NCBI RefSeq assembly: GCF_000004195.4
Contig: NC_030679.2
Span: forward strand, 145,888,243-145,952,242
DNA length: 64,000 nt
DNA from: Xenopus tropicalis
Taxonomy: Eukaryota > Chordata > Amphibia > Anura > Pipidae
Direction of reading: 5' to 3'
A program made the translations under genes and the position numbers. The notes beneath the pieces are model-generated. The model was not told where the DNA came from. It made no database searches and saw only the letters and a program-made list of their open reading frames with translations. Shown piece by piece: positions 1 through 13,261 of the stretch (positions within the stretch are counted from its first letter, which is position 1; every line of letters begins with the position of its first letter).

Positions 1-383
1 AGATCACTGGTCTAAGCTAAAGCTGTCACATTTCTTTTTTCTTATTTAAATATTTTTTTCCCCATTTACAACATTTATTCCATCATTCCATTACGAAATT
101 CCAATTATCTTTAGTTTGCAATGTTTTATTCTGTTTATGTGTTTTATTGCATAGGGGTCTATATATATTAAGCCCATACAGGTTGGACTATGTTTTCCTG
201 ACTGAACGACTGATTTATTGAATAGTTATAAATTTGAATGGTCAAGAGCATGAAAACTCAAATACTTTTGCTCTGTGTGAAAAGTGCCCCTGTGCATCTA
301 AACGTAGGGCGGCCTGTTATTCAGTAATGGATACAAGTCTTTATTTCTGGAATGAGCTACTTTTTATTTTTTGTACTTTTCAG

Positions 384-1294
384 ATGCCATTGAGTGCTGG
401 AAGTGCCCCTGGGACATGTGGCCCAACAGTAAAAGAGACAGATGCTTTCTAAAACCCACTGAGTTTCTTTCCTATGAGGATTACTTGGGCATCACCCTGG
501 CAACAATCAGTACTTTCTCCTCTATGGTCCCAATTTCTGTCTTTCGACTTTTCATTCAGTATAAATCCACCCCAATTGTGAGAGCCAATAACTATTCAGT
601 GAGTTGTATTCTCTTAGTATCTCTGTCTTTCTGCTTCCTCTGTGCTTTGGCTTTCATTGGTTACCCCCAACCTGAGAAGTGCCTTCTGCGCCAGGCGGCA
701 TTTGGCCTTGTCTTTACCCTCTGTGTATCCTGCATTTTAGCCAAAACTGTTATTGTTGTTTTTGCCTTCATGGCCACTAAACCCGGGAGCAGCCTCAAAA
801 AATGGACAACTCCCCGTGTGCCCTACATGATCATTACCATCTGCACCTTCATACAACTCACTTTGTGTCTGTTTTGGTTGACCATCTCCCCTCCTTTCCT
901 CCAGTTCAATATTGAAGCCAAACCAGGAATCATTGTTGTAGAATGCAATGAAAACTCTCAGTTTGCCTTCTGGTGCATGCTGGGATATCTTGGAATTTTA
1001 GCCTCTGTCAGTTTCACTGTAGCTTTCCTGGCCAGGAGGCTCCCAGACAACTTCAATGAGGCCAAACTAATAACATTCAGCATGTTGGCCTTCCTCAGTG
1101 TGTGGGTGTACTTTATCCCAGCCTCTCTCAGTGCCCAGGGCAAGTATACTGTTGCCATGGAGATCTTTGCCATTCTGACTTCCAGTTGGGCCCTTGTGTT
1201 CTGCATGTTCCTCCCCAAATGTTTCATCATATTGTTCAGACCCGACATGAACTCTAGAGACAACTTCATGAGGAAGGAGGGAGGAGGGAAATAA
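384..1294 (+). CDS. V2R gene 1, last exon only (seven-helix domain)
   Basis: This is the final coding exon of a type 2 vomeronasal receptor (class C GPCR) whose earlier exons lie left of the window. It starts after a TTTTCAG acceptor at 381-383 in phase 1 and ends at TAA 1292-1294. The first residues (AIECWKCPWDMWPN) finish the cysteine-rich linker. Seven hydrophobic helices follow, with the V2R hallmarks PIVRANNYSVSC before TM2, LPDNFNEAKLITFSMLAF at TM6 and PKCFIILFRP at the end of TM7. It is nearly identical to the last exon of gene 2, and the match continues through both flanks, so the two are recent tandem duplicates. A likely poly(A) signal AATAAA lies at 1348-1353. The frame is open; nothing in view marks it as a pseudogene, but the ligand domain cannot be judged. 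Confidence 0.93.
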
Positions 1295-3420
1295 GAAAAA
1301 AAGTAATTGTATAATTGACACAATGTTATCCCAATGGTTTGTTTCACAATAAAAAAAATTCACTTATTGCCTAAATAAACTTTTAACAAAACTATATTTA
1401 GGACTTGTAGAGTCAACATATCAGATCAGTGTTGTCCCTTGACTCTAGGACTTTTTATATTGTTTTATATGTTTCGGCTTCTAGGCAATCAAAGCAGATA
1501 ACATTTCCACCACTGGTAAGTGGGTAGCGGTGTCTTGAAAGTCTAAAATTAGAATTTGTTTCCTTCCAGCCAACGGTACACGTTGGACTAATATAATGGA
1601 AGAAATGGAGAAGTTGAAGAGGTTGGATTGGGAGGCAAAATTTGAAAATAAATTGAAAAAAGATGGTAGCCATTTTGAGAGTGGGCCAGATCCAACTGTG
1701 ATAGGTACTAATAGTGATGCTGTAGGTGAGTCAGATAGCAGAAGGCATTGACATGGAAAGTTAGTTAGAAATTATTCCTGTATATCAGAAATAATCACTT
1801 CAAGAGAGAATAGCCAAGAGAAAATAGTTATAGAAAAGTAGAAGAAAATGAGGCATAAGTGAAAGAATGACTACTAATTATGGCATTTTTTACTCAAATG
1901 AATATGTCCTAGAATGTATTTAGAATGTATTTAGAATGTGTTTAGACTCAGAGGAAGAGCAATGGATTGGTTAAGGTAAAGAATGCCCCAGGTCCAGGTG
2001 GAATTATGGGAAAAGTTCTATAAGACCTACAAGCACCTTTTGACCCCAGTTACGATGGAGGCCTTAACTCCCTCCATGAGATTATCCCCTTTGGTGTTGT
2101 TATCATTATATCTCAGTAATGCTAAGGCTTTTGACTGAGTGGATCATCAATACCTATGGGCTCCCTTGTGTAAGTGTAAGGCGTAGGGAGGGTGAAAGCT
2201 TTCTTCGTAAAAGTTGGCCCTGGTGAAAACTCAAGGGTTGAGGCTGGGTGAGCCAGGGTTGTACTCTGAATACATTACTGCATGTTTTTATGATAGATCA
2301 GTTCTTGTAGATTGGACTTGGAGCACCTCTAAGCCTCTCATTGTCTGCCTCTGTAGTAAGTTGCCTACACAGACAGTGTCTTTGTTGTCGTCCTAAAGCT
2401 TTCTCTAAGGCCTCCATTAAAGTTAAGTTCAATGGTTGTGAAATTTTGGAGAGAAGCCAATGCAAAACTAAACTGGGTCAAAACCTGATGCTGTAAATGC
2501 AAGAGCATGGTAATGGAAAGATAGAAATTGTCCCCTATGGAAAAGGTCACCGAGGTTTATCTGGTTCTGCCCCCCCTTTATGTAGCCTCTGATTACCCCT
2601 TAACCTAGTAAATTTTAGTTCCAACTTTAAAAAAAAGCTTGTGTTTGGGCAACACTTGCACCCACACACCCCACAGCTCTCTATACTTATGTTCTCCCTG
2701 CATTTCACCCTAGCAATGTAGCAGAAGCATCCCTGCCTCAAGCCAGAACTTCAGAAGGACCATTTACAAATGTTCAGACTCAAATCAACAAGTTTTCTGA
2801 CTGCCACCATTCCATCATAACATAAGCTATAGCGTGTTCCCAGTTATACAAATCGTGTGCAAGTTGCGCCCAACTTTTTCAAAGTAGGGATTGTGTCACT
2901 GGCAGCCAGTGTGTTTAAAATGGCATCCACATCTGAAGGCTGGGTGCAACCTGCTGAAGGAACCCTGGAGTTATCATCATGTCCAGGGTGGCAGTAGCTC
3001 CAGTGTCAATAGACACACTTGGGCACAATTTATCTGAAAAGCAAGATGGAGGCACAAGTATGGAGAGCATTTTTGGATACAAGTATCTTCAGTGAAGTGT
3101 CATGGCACAGATACCCATGGGTCATGACTCTGAGGCTTTCATTCCACAAATACCAGACCTGTGAAACAGGAAACTCACAGAAGGGTGAAAGGCATTCTGG
3201 GTATTATGGGCTTAGCTGGAGGAAAGGAAATTAGTCTCAATTAAACATACAGTGAGGACTAGCAGTGTAGGGAACTAACAATGGGCAGAAATACATTGAA
3301 ATTCATGTAAATTTGGCTAAAATTACATTTTCTTTCATTTGCCAATATTTTATTTTTGCCTTTACAACCCTCATAGAAGCAGAGGTGCTGCTGCTCTGCA
3401 TGTATAAAACATAATAAAGC
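1295..3420. other. Gene 1 to gene 2 spacer with decayed L1 relic
   Basis: Intergenic DNA with no gene. Around 1965-2165 the + strand reads, with interruptions, like an L1-type reverse transcriptase (NAPGPDG, GKFYKTYKHLLTP, then SNAKAFD followed by VDHQYLWA), so this is an old LINE fragment. The block 1450-1760 is purine-rich and unassigned. Most of the spacer recurs downstream of gene 2 (11415-13260), with a few indels, and less closely downstream of gene 3. Confidence 0.6.
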
Positions 3421-3435
3421 CCAAAGAGTTGGTGA

Positions 3436-3551
3436 AATGAGACCTAAGGGAATATCTCTGATCCTCTATGAGAAGGACATAATTGTTTGTTGCATATATA
3501 TATATATATATAGACAGGCACGGGCGCATCACATCACAGAGACAGAATGAG
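3436..3551 (+). promoter_or_regulatory. Gene 2 promoter and micro-exon 1
   Basis: The element GACCTAAGGGA is at 3441-3451. An alternating AT run of 19 bases (3494-3512) stands where genes 5 and 6 have a canonical TATATAAA box. The start codon is 3547-3549, and the exon ends after ATGAG at 3551 with donor GTAAGG. TATA-to-ATG spacing leaves room for only a very short 5' UTR (about 10-20 bases, inferred). The same arrangement recurs at genes 3-6. The ACCTAAGGGA element, read on the other strand, resembles an Olf/EBF site (TCCCNNGGGA), which is known to control olfactory genes; this is inference. Confidence 0.75.
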
Positions 3552-6500
3552 GTAAGGAGCGAGTGCCGGGTACATGTTCCAGTCAATAGGGGCAGGGGCA
3601 GAGCTACAGGGCAGGGAGAGCCGGGGAACTGACAGGGGGCATTTATCATCTTATTTATTTGGATATGTTTTCTCTTTGGTGTTTATTTGTTGGAACTATA
3701 GCAGGGTGACTGTTACCCCAATGTTTCTATATATCTGTAACCTTGTTATGGGCTAAGGGGGCCCAGCCTGAAGGCCAGTTAGGGGGGATTTGGGGTGAGT
3801 GCTTATTTGTGCCCTGGGTACCCCTGGAACTATAGCAGGGTGACTGTTACCCCAATGTTTCTATATATCTGTAACCTTGTTATGGGCTAAGGGGGCCCAG
3901 CCTGAAGGCCAGTTAGGGGGGATTTGGGGTGAGTGCTTATTTGTGCCCTGGGTACCCCTGGAACTATAGCGGGGTGACTGTTACCCCAATGTTTCTATAT
4001 ATCTGTAACCTTGTTATGGGCTAAGGGGGCCCAGCCTGAAGGCCAGTTAGGGGGGATTTGGGGTGAGTGCTTATTTGTGCCCTGGGTACCCCTGGAACTA
4101 TAGCGGGGTGACTGTTACCCCAATGTTTCTATATATCTGTAACCTTGTTATGGGCTAAGGGGGCCCAGCCTGAAGGCCAGTTAGGGGGGGATTTGGGGTG
4201 AGTGCTTATTTGTGCCCTGGGTACCCCTGGAACTATAGCGGGGTGACTGTTACCCCAATGTTTCTATATATCTGTAACCTTGTTATGGGCTAAGGGGGCC
4301 CAGGCTGAAGGCCAGTTAGGGGGGGATTTGGGGTGAGTGCTTATTTGTGCCCTGGGTCCCCTGGAACTATAGCAGGGTGACTGTTACCCCAATGTTTCTA
4401 TATATCTGTAACCTTGTTATGGGCTAAGGGGGCCCAGCCTGAAGGCTAGTTAGGGGGGGATTTGGGGTGAGTGCTTATTTGTGCCCCTGGTACCCCTGGA
4501 ACTATAGCAGGGTGACTGTTACCCCAATGTTTCTATATATCTGTAACCTTGTTATGGGCTAAGGGGGCCCAGCCTGAAGGCCAGTTAGGGGGGGATTTGG
4601 GGTGAGTGCTTATTTGTGCCCTGGGTACCCCTGGAACTATAGCAGGGTGACTGTTACCCCAATGTTTCTATATATCTGTAACCTTGTTATGGGCTAAGGG
4701 GGCCCAGGCTGAAGGCCAGTTAGGGGGGGATTTGGGGTGAGTGCTTATTTGTGCCCTGGGTACCCCTGGAACTATAGCAGGGTGACTATTACCCCAAAAT
4801 CATCTCATTGCATTGCAGGTTGACACCCTATTTCTACAGAACGTTCCTGCACCTCACCCTTACATGCCTTACCCCTGCCTACTATATGGATGGGAACCCC
4901 TCAATCTTGGGCTCCCATGGGATTCTGGTACCTGGGGATCTTCTAATGGGAGCAGTGATTCCCATTCACACTGACAGGATTTTCCCCTTGGCCACCTATA
5001 AAGAGAAACCAACCCCAGATATCTGCAAAAGGTAAGATTTTTGTTTTTCTGTAAAATTACCTTGTGGAATAACTCTTCCATGTCAAGAAACCAAACTTTG
5101 TTTGATTTTATATATTCACATTTATATATACATAATGTTTGCAAGTGTAATGATATGAAATAGTTTCCCTCATTTACAGGAAGCCCTGCTGGAATTACCA
5201 GTGACCTCAGGAAGGGATAGGATTCCCATTGGCGCTGATGTACTTGGGGCAGTTACTGCTTTTTGTTTGGGTTGCCACCTTTTTTTATAAAACATTGTTT
5301 TTACCAGCCAGGTGGTTACCCTACTCATATCTGATAAAAAGGGAAGGGATCCCATATGCTCAGCTAGTTGAACCCACCTGAAGAAGGCCTCACTGCTTCT
5401 AACAGGTGTTTATGTTGAGGAACCCATGAATGAGTATTATTTACTAATGATATTCCTTTAAAAAGAAATGTGACAGCTTTAGCTTAGACGAAAAAATAAA
5501 GTTTAAGTGAAATGTTTTTACCTTTTAACCATTTAGGTTCCGCCTTGACTTCTATCAGCAGTTCCAGACCTTCAGGTTTGCGGTGGAAGAGATCAACAGA
5601 AACCCTGAACTCCTACCCAACAGTACCCTGGGTTTCTATGTCTATGACTCCTGTGCTGTTCTCCAAAGAGAGTTAGGGGGAACATTATGGATGATAACTG
5701 GTCTGAACCAAGTGATACCAAATTACTGCTGCCAGGTACATCCTCCTCTTACTGCTGTCATCGGTCACTCAACATCCACATTCTCTATCCTCGTGGCTCA
5801 TATCATGGGATTGTACAGATTTCCACAGGTAAGGTTTACTAGGAAGTTTTCATAGACTGCATACAGGAAGTTTACATAGACTGAATACAGGAAGTTAATG
5901 TAGACTACTGCGTATATGAAGTTTACATAGACTGCATATAGAACGTTTACATAGACTGCATACAGGAAGTTTACATAGATTGCATAGAGGAAGTTAACAG
6001 ACTGCATACAGGAAGTTTACATAGATTGCATAGAGGAAGTTAACTTAGACTGCATAGAGGAAGTTTACATAGACTGCATAGAGGAAGTTAATGTAGACTA
6101 CTGCATACATGAAGTTTACATAGACTGCATATAGAAAGTTTACATAGACTGCATACAGGAGGTTTACATAGATTGCATAGAGAAAGTCAACTTAGACTGC
6201 ATACAGGAAGTTTACATAGATTGCATAGAGGAAGTTAACTTAGACTGCATACAGGAAATTTACATAGACTGCATACATGAAGTTTACATAGACTGCATAT
6301 AGAAAGTTTAGATAGACTGCATACAGGAAGTTTACATAGATTGCATACAGGAAGTTAACTTAGAATGCATAGAGGAAGTTTACATAGACTGCATAGAGGA
6401 AGTGAATGTAGACTACTGCATGCATGAAGTTTACATAGACTGCATATAGAAAGTTTACATAGACTGCATACAGGAAGTTTACATAGATTGCATAGAGGAA

Positions 6501-9500
6501 GTTAACTTAGACTGCATACAGGAAGTTTACATAGATTGCATACAGGAAATTTACGTAGACTGCATAGAGGAAGTTACGTAGACTGCATAGAGCAAGTTTG
6601 CATAGATTGCATACAGGAAGTTTACATAGACTACATACATGAAGTTTACATAGACTACATACATGAAGTTTACATAGACTGCATATAGAAAGTTTACATA
6701 GACTGCATACAGGAAGTTTACATAGATTGCATAGAGGAAGTTAACTTAGACTGCATACAGGAAGTTTACATAGATTGCATAGAGGAAGTTAACTTAGACT
6801 GCATACAGGAAATTTACATAGATTGCATACAGGAAGTTTACGTAGACTGCATAGAGGAAGTTTACATAGACTACATACATGAAGTTTACATAGACTACAT
6901 ACATGAAGTTTACATAGACTACTTACATGAAGTTTACATAGACTACATACATGAAGTTTACATAGACTACATACATGAAGTTTACATAGACTACATACAT
7001 GAAGTTTACATAGACTACTTACATGAAGTTTACATAGACTACATACATGAAGTTTACATAGACTGCAAACAGGAAGTTTATATAGACTGCAAACAGGAAG
7101 TTTATATAGACTGCAAACAGGAAGTTTATATAGACTGCATACATCCGTAATACTGAATTGCCTTCAGAAAGCTTTAGATACTTTTTGTCCATACCTTGTG
7201 CAAACATATGACAAGAATCCCTGTGTAGGTATCAGCCTTTCAGCCTTCTCCTTCAATATGTCCTTGTCACTATAAGAAGCAAAGCTACTTTCCCTCTACT
7301 TTAGTTCAGGGCATTAAAGGCCTTTTATAAGATTTTCAAATCTTCAGCATTTTTCAAACTTGGAGAGTTTATAAATAACTCTAAATGATTTCACATTTCT
7401 ATAATAAAAATAAAATCTGCTGTATTATAAAGGGGATCTTTTTATCTACAGATTAGCTACTATTCTACCAGCTCTCTCTTGAGTGACAAGAGACAGTTCC
7501 CTTCCTTCTTTAGAACCGTCCCAAGTGATGACTTTCAGGCCAGGGGACTGGCACAAATGGTGCTGCATTTTAAATGGAAATGGGTGGGGCTTATAGCTTC
7601 TAATGATGATTATGGCACCGAAGTGATAGAGGTCATCAGACAGGAGGTCGTGAAAGAAGGAGCTTGTGTGGCCTACACCGTGTATATTTCAGACAACCTA
7701 CTTAATCAAAATCTACCAAACATTGTTAAAACAATAAAGAATTCAAGTGCTAATGTCCTAATTGTCTTCTCAGTTGACTTCTACTTATTTCCCCTTCTGG
7801 ATGAGATGCTGAAACAAAATGTAACTGGAAAAACGTTTGTTGCCAGTGAGGCTTGGTCCATTTCAAACCTTTTAGCAGTGAATAAATATGTCTCCTTACT
7901 GTCTGGGACTATAGGCTTTGCCTTTTTCAGCTCTGAAATCAAAGGTCTTCAAGAGTTCCTCAACTCAGTGACTATCTACAATACCCCAGGGATATACTGG
8001 GCAAAAGAGTTATGGGAAGAAGTTTTTGGGTGCACATTTGCTGACCAGAAGAACCTCACCGTTACACTGAACATGAAAAAACAATGTACAGGAGAAGAAC
8101 ATCTAAGTTCTGTGCAGAACATCTATAATGATGTGTCCAGATTAAGAGCCTCCTACAATATCTATACTGCGGTGTATGTGATAGCAACAGCTCTGCATGA
8201 CCTCAGGCAATGCCAGTCCTTGGGTGGAGCCTTGGTTGTAAACAATTGTTTCGATATAGGATATTTCAAACCATGGCAGGTAAAGGAACAGATCAGAATG
8301 TTTATTACTTTATGTTATGTTCTTTTAATGCTCATCTTCACTTCTTCCTTATAATTTTTCTATTGAATTTGTTACAAGTATGTGTCTGATGGAGACACTT
8401 TGCTTCAGGTTTATGCTCTCCTTTTTAGGTTTCCAAGGAAAACCTTATTTTTACTTTTCACTTTGACTTCATGACTTCCACCAAGTGGAAGTAACCAGTG
8501 GAACCAGGGGTGTAGTGCAACTGCAACTCACTGTAGCTGTGTGCAGTGCAATTTAGCAATAATGGACACCAGAAGGTTGTTGCAGTTGAACAATAGAACT
8601 GGTTTATTGTCAGAGACAATCAATGTGCAGGGTTATTGCAATATACTCACATACTGATGTTATATGATAGTACTCCCTGAGGACAGCCAAGAAAGAATGC
8701 ACACCGGTTTATCCCACCTCCTTTAGAGTCTAGGCAGGGTAAATGCACCTTGTCAGTTTGGCACCCCTATGGAAGCAGTCTGGATAGATACTCAAACCTC
8801 AGGTTGAATACCTCTAGCTTTAAGAGTCCTCCATCTGACTGTGGTTCAGGGTTTAGATACTGCCTGTCTCCTATGTCTTAACCGTGGCCCTATGCTGAGG
8901 CAACATTGCCTGTATGGAAGGGTACCCCCAGCTGCTTTCCTTGGTGGAGCCCAAACTGCTCTTTCTTCCTTCCCTCTCTATCTCACTTTCCTAGAATGTG
9001 CTCCACAGGAGTAACTATCTAACTGGTCCTCGTTCATGGGGTCCCTGTCCCTGACTTCACTAGGGTAGGTGATGACTCTAGGGTAAATTATGGCTTTACT
9101 GGGGCCCTGTTGATCCCAGGCTCAGTGGACCTTCACTTGAGATTAGTAGAATTTTAATGAAATTTTTGCATACATTCTGAAATGTTCTATAATTTAGATA
9201 AAATTCAAATTTATCGGAAAATTGTTTAGTAAATGGGTCCCTTAGTATCATCAGTGTTTATCTTGACATAAATTTTAATATATTTTACCTTTCTGCAGCT
9301 GATGAGTTATTTTAGGAAAGTCCGAGTAACACTGAACAACGCTCAAGAAGTTTTCTTTGATAAGGATGGAAACCCACCAGCTATTTATGATATAGTCAAC
9401 TGGCAGTTGGGATCGGATGGAACCATCAAGCAAGTGAAAGTGGGAAGCTACAACACTATGAATTCTTCTGGGGATGTATTCAGCATCAATACCACATTGA

Positions 9501-11414
9501 TATGGTGGGCTACAGGGAATCAGGGGGTAGGTGATCACATAGGACTTCAACAAGAAAGTCAACTTTTTGCCCTGACTTTGGTTTGATAATTGACTTTATT
9601 TCTTCCAAGGTTCCAAATTCTGTTTGCAGTCAGAGTTGTCCAGAGGGGTTCAAACAATCCTTAAAAGAAGGAGAGCCAGTGTGCTGCTTTCAGTGTAGCC
9701 CCTGTGCTCAAGGTGAGATCTCCAATCAGACAAGTGAGTAAAACATAATGGGGGGGGGGGAATGTAGTAAAAGAGAAAACATCCATAATGTGAAAATTTA
9801 TGCTTTTAGGTCAGGGGCCCCCAACCTTTCTTACCCGGGAGCCACATTCAAATGTAAAAAGACTTGGGGAGCAACACAAGCACCATAAAAGTTCATGGAG
9901 GTGCCAAATAAGGGCTGTGATTGGCTATTAGGGGCCTCTATGCATCCTATCAGCTTACAGGGGGCTTTATTTGGTAGGAAATCTTGTTTTTATTCAACCA
10001 AAACTTGCCCCCAAGTCAGGAATTCAAACATAACTCCCTGGTTTGGGGGCACTGAGAGCAACAGCCAAGGGGTTGGGGAGCAACATGTTACCCCTGAGCC
10101 ACTGGTTAGATCACTGGTTGAGATCACTGGTCTAAGCTAAAGCTGTCACATTTCTTTTTTCTTATTTAAATATTTTTTTCCCCATTTACAACTTTTATTC
10201 CATCATTCCATTATGAAATTCCAATTATCTTTAGTTTGCAATGTTTTATTCTGTTTATGTGTTTTATTGCATAGGGGTCTATATATATTAAGCCCATACA
10301 GGTTGGACTATGTTTTCCTGACTGAACGACTGATTTATTGAATAATTATACATTTGATTAGTCAAGAGCATGAAAACTCAAATACTTTTGCTCTCTGTGA
10401 AAAGTGCCCCTGTGCATCTAAACGTAGGGCGGCCTGTTATTCAGTAATGGATACAAGTCTTTATTTCTGGAATGAGCTACTTTTTATTTTTTGTACTTTT
10501 CAGATGCCATTGAGTGCTGGAAGTGCCCCTGGGACATGTGGCCCAACAGTAAAAGAGACAGATGCTTTCTAAAACCCATTGAGTTTCTTTCCTATGAGGA
10601 TTACTTGGGCATCACCCTGGCAACAATCAGTACTTTCTCCTCTATGGTCCCAATTTCTGTCTTTCGGCTTTTCATTCAGTATAAATCCACCCCAATTGTG
10701 AGAGCCAATAACTATTCAGTGAGTTGTATTCTCTTAGTATCTCTGTCTTTCTGCTTCCTCTGTGCTTTGGCTTTCATTGGTTACCCCCAACCTGAGAAGT
10801 GCCTTCTGCGCCAGGCGGCATTTGGCCTTGTCTTTACCCTCTGTGTATCCTGCATTTTGGCCAAAACTGTTATTGTTGTTTTTGCCTTCATGGCCACTAA
10901 ACCCGGGAGCAGCCTCAAAAAATGGACAACTCCCCGTGTGCCCTACATGATCATTATTTGTTGCACCTTCATACAACTCACTTTGTGTGTGTTTTGGTTG
11001 ACCATCTCCCCTCCTTTCCTCCAGTTCAATATTGAAGCCAAACCAGGAATCATTGTTGTAGAGTGCAACGAAAATTCTCCATTTGCCTTCTGGTGCATGC
11101 TGGGATATCTTGGATTTTTAGCCACTGTCAGTTTCACTGTAGCTTTCCTGGCCAGGAGGCTCCCAGACAACTTCAATGAGGCCAAACTAATAACATTCAG
11201 CATGTTGGCCTTCCTCAGTGTGTGGGTGTACTTTATCCCAGCCTCTCTCAGTGCCCAGGGCAAGTATACTGTTGCCATGGAGATCTTTGCCATTCTGACT
11301 TCCAGTTGGGCCCTTGTGTTCTGCATGTTCCTCCCCAAATGTTTCATCATATTGTTCAGACCCGACATGAACTCTAGAGACAACTTCATGAGGAAGGAGG
11401 GAGGAGGGAAATAA
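3547..11414 (+). CDS. V2R gene 2, complete, 866 aa
   Basis: Coding exons: 3547-3551, 4819-5031, 5537-5828, 7452-8279, 9299-9526, 9610-9733, 10504-11414; all junctions are GT-AG and the frame is open throughout (2601 nt). Residues 1 to about 24 are a signal peptide split after codon 1 (M, then AG|G = R). Residues 25-522 form the Venus-flytrap domain. S153 in GHSTS and T176 in YYSTSSLLSD align with Ser165 and Thr188 of mGluR1, which hold the amino acid backbone; RTVPSDD and NDDYG also match. Residues 523-584 are the cysteine-rich linker (CSQSC, CCFQC, CWKC). Residues 597-849 are the seven helices. The product should be a plasma-membrane chemoreceptor of vomeronasal neurons. Intron 1 carries a 134-bp array, intron 3 a 24-bp array. 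Poly(A) signal AATAAA is at 11468-11473. Confidence 0.93.
3691..4795. repeat. 134-bp minisatellite, intron 1 of gene 2
   Basis: About eight copies of a 134-bp unit, plus a partial copy that runs to within about 20 bases of the exon 2 acceptor. The unit starts TGGAACTATAGCRGGGTGAC and contains CTATATATCTG and a GGGCTAAGGGGGCCC palindromic core. Unit starts are at 3691, 3825, 3959 and so on. Genes 3 and 4 have about four copies at the same place. Confidence 0.93.
5838..7147. repeat. 24-bp minisatellite, intron 3 of gene 2
   Basis: Some 50 degenerate copies of a 24-bp unit (TTTACATAGACTGCATACAG plus GAAG) begin about 10 bases after the exon 3 donor. Variants with GAGG, AACTTAG and ACATGAAG alternate, suggesting higher-order blocks. 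The single open frame on the minus strand here is repeat-derived. Gene 3 has a shorter copy (about 30 units); gene 4 has none. Confidence 0.9.
8515..9130. mobile_element. Dispersed repeat in intron 4 of gene 2, class uncertain
   Basis: This block shares several stretches with 46820-48010: GACACCAGAAG or GACGCCAGAAG, CACCGGTTTATCCCACCT, GGGTCCCTGTCCCTGAC and GATCCCAGGCT. It is therefore a copy of the same interspersed element. I see no coding capacity and no certain terminal repeats. It is absent from the matching intron of gene 3, so it inserted after that duplication or was lost there. Confidence 0.6.
9812..10130. mobile_element. hAT-like MITE in intron 6 of gene 2
   Basis: It starts CAGGGGCCCCCAACC and ends near the repeated GATCACTGGT. 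The interior has GCAACACAAGCACC, TGATTGGCTATTAG and ACTTGCCCCCAAGTC, as do the copies at 45282-45550 (better preserved) and 52638-52920. The first bases of the window (from 1) are the right end of the equivalent copy in gene 1, so the insertion predates that duplication. Confidence 0.7.
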
Positions 11415-13260
11415 GAAAAAAAGTAATTGTATAATTTACACAATGTTATCCCAATGGTTTGTTTCACAATAAAAAAAATTCACTTATTGCCTAAATAAAC
11501 TTTTAACAAAACTATATTTAGGACTTGTAGAGTCAACATATCAGATCAGTGTTGTCCCTTGACTCTAGGACTTTTTATATTGTTTTATATGTTTCGGCTT
11601 CTAGGCAATCAAAGCAGATAACATTTCCACCACTGGTAAGTGGGTAGCGGTGTCTTGAAAGTCTAAAATTAGAATTTGTTTCCTTCCAGCCAACGGTACA
11701 CGTTGGACTAATATAATGGAAGAAATGGAGAAGTTGAAGAGGTTGGATTGGGAGGCAAAATTTGAAAATAAATTGAAAAAAGATGGTAGCCATTTTGATA
11801 GTGAGCCAGATCCAACTGTGATAGGTACTAATAGTGATGCTGTAGGTGAGTCAGATAGCAGAAGGCATTGACATGGAAAGTTAGTTAGAAATTATTCCTG
11901 TATATCAGAAATAATCACTTCAAGAGAGAATAGCCAAGAGAAAATAGTTATAGAAAAGTAGAAGAAAATGAGGCATAAGTGAAGGAATAACTACTAATTA
12001 TGGCATTTTTTACTCAAATGAATATGTCCTAGAATGTATTTAGAATGTATTTAGAATGTGTTTAGAAGAGCAATGGATTGGTTAAGGTAAAGAATGCCCC
12101 AGGTCCAGGTGGAATTATGGGAAAAGTTCTATAAGACCTACAAGCACCTTTTGACCCCAGTTACGATGGATGCCTTAACTCCCTCCATGAGATTATCCTC
12201 TTTGGTGTTGTTATCATTATATCTCAGTAATGCTAAGGCTTTTGACTGAGTGGATCATCAATACCTATGGGCTCCCTTGTGTAAGTGTAAGGCGTAGGGA
12301 GGGTGAAAGCTTTCTTTGTAAAAGTTGGCCCTGGTGAAAACTCAAGGGTTGAGGCTGGGTGAGCCAGGGTTGTACTCTGAATACATTACTGCATGTTTTT
12401 ATGATAGATCAGTTCTTGTAGATTGGACTTGGAGCACCTCTAAGCCTCTCATTGTCTGCTTCTGTAGTAAGTTGCCTACACAGACAGTGTCTTTGTTGTC
12501 GTCCTAAAGCTTTCTCTAAGGCCTCCATTAAAGTTAAGTTCAATGGTTGTGAAATTTTGGAGAGAAGCCAATGCAAAACTAAACTGGGGTCAAAACCTGA
12601 TGCTGTAAATGCAAGACCATGGTAATGGGAAGATAGAAATTGTCCCCAATGGAAAAGGTCACCGAGGTTTATCTGGTTCTGCCCCCCCTTTATGTAGCCT
12701 CTGATTACCCCTTAACCTAGTAAATTTTAGTTCCAAATTTAAAAAAGACTTGCACCAACATACCCTCTCTGTACTTACCTTCTCCCTGTGTTTAACCCTA
12801 GCAGTGTGACAGAACCAGCCTTGCCTCCAGCCAGAACTTCAAAAGGACCATTTCCAACTTAAATCAACAAGTTTTTACTCATATTGCAATTCACTATTCC
12901 AGTAGCTCCAGTGTCAATAGACACACTTGGGCACAATTTAGCTGAAAAGCAAGGTGGAGGCACTTAGTACAACTATGGAGAGCATTTTTGGATACAAGTA
13001 TCTTAAATAAAGCGTCAATGCACAGACACCCATGGGTCATTACTTTAATTCCACAAATACCAGACCTGTGAAGCAGGAAACTCACAGGAAAATGAAAGGC
13101 ATTCTGGGTATTATGGTCTTAGCTGGAGGAAAGGACATTGGTCTCAATTATACATACAGTCAGGACTAGCAGTGTGGGGAATAAGCAAGGGGCATAAAAT
13201 CCATTGACATTTATATAAACTTGGCTACAATTACACATGATAAAGCCCAAAGAGTTGGTG
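11415..13260. other. Gene 2 to gene 3 spacer with L1 relic
   Basis: A near copy of 1295-3420. The decayed L1 reverse transcriptase fragment is at about 12085-12290. Compared with the first spacer there is a small deletion near 12065 and a larger rearrangement at about 12740-12960. No gene seen. Confidence 0.6.
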
Positions 13261-13261
13261 A

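Noticed and set aside
234..452. Short + frame overlapping the acceptor of gene 1 exon 7 (also at 10354-10572)
   Set aside because: It reads through intron sequence and then the wrong frame of the exon; the 7TM frame is continuous with the phase 1 splice instead.
10943..11467. 174-codon minus-strand frame opposite exon 7
   Set aside because: Shadow of the conserved 7TM exon; the same shadow appears behind every copy of that exon.
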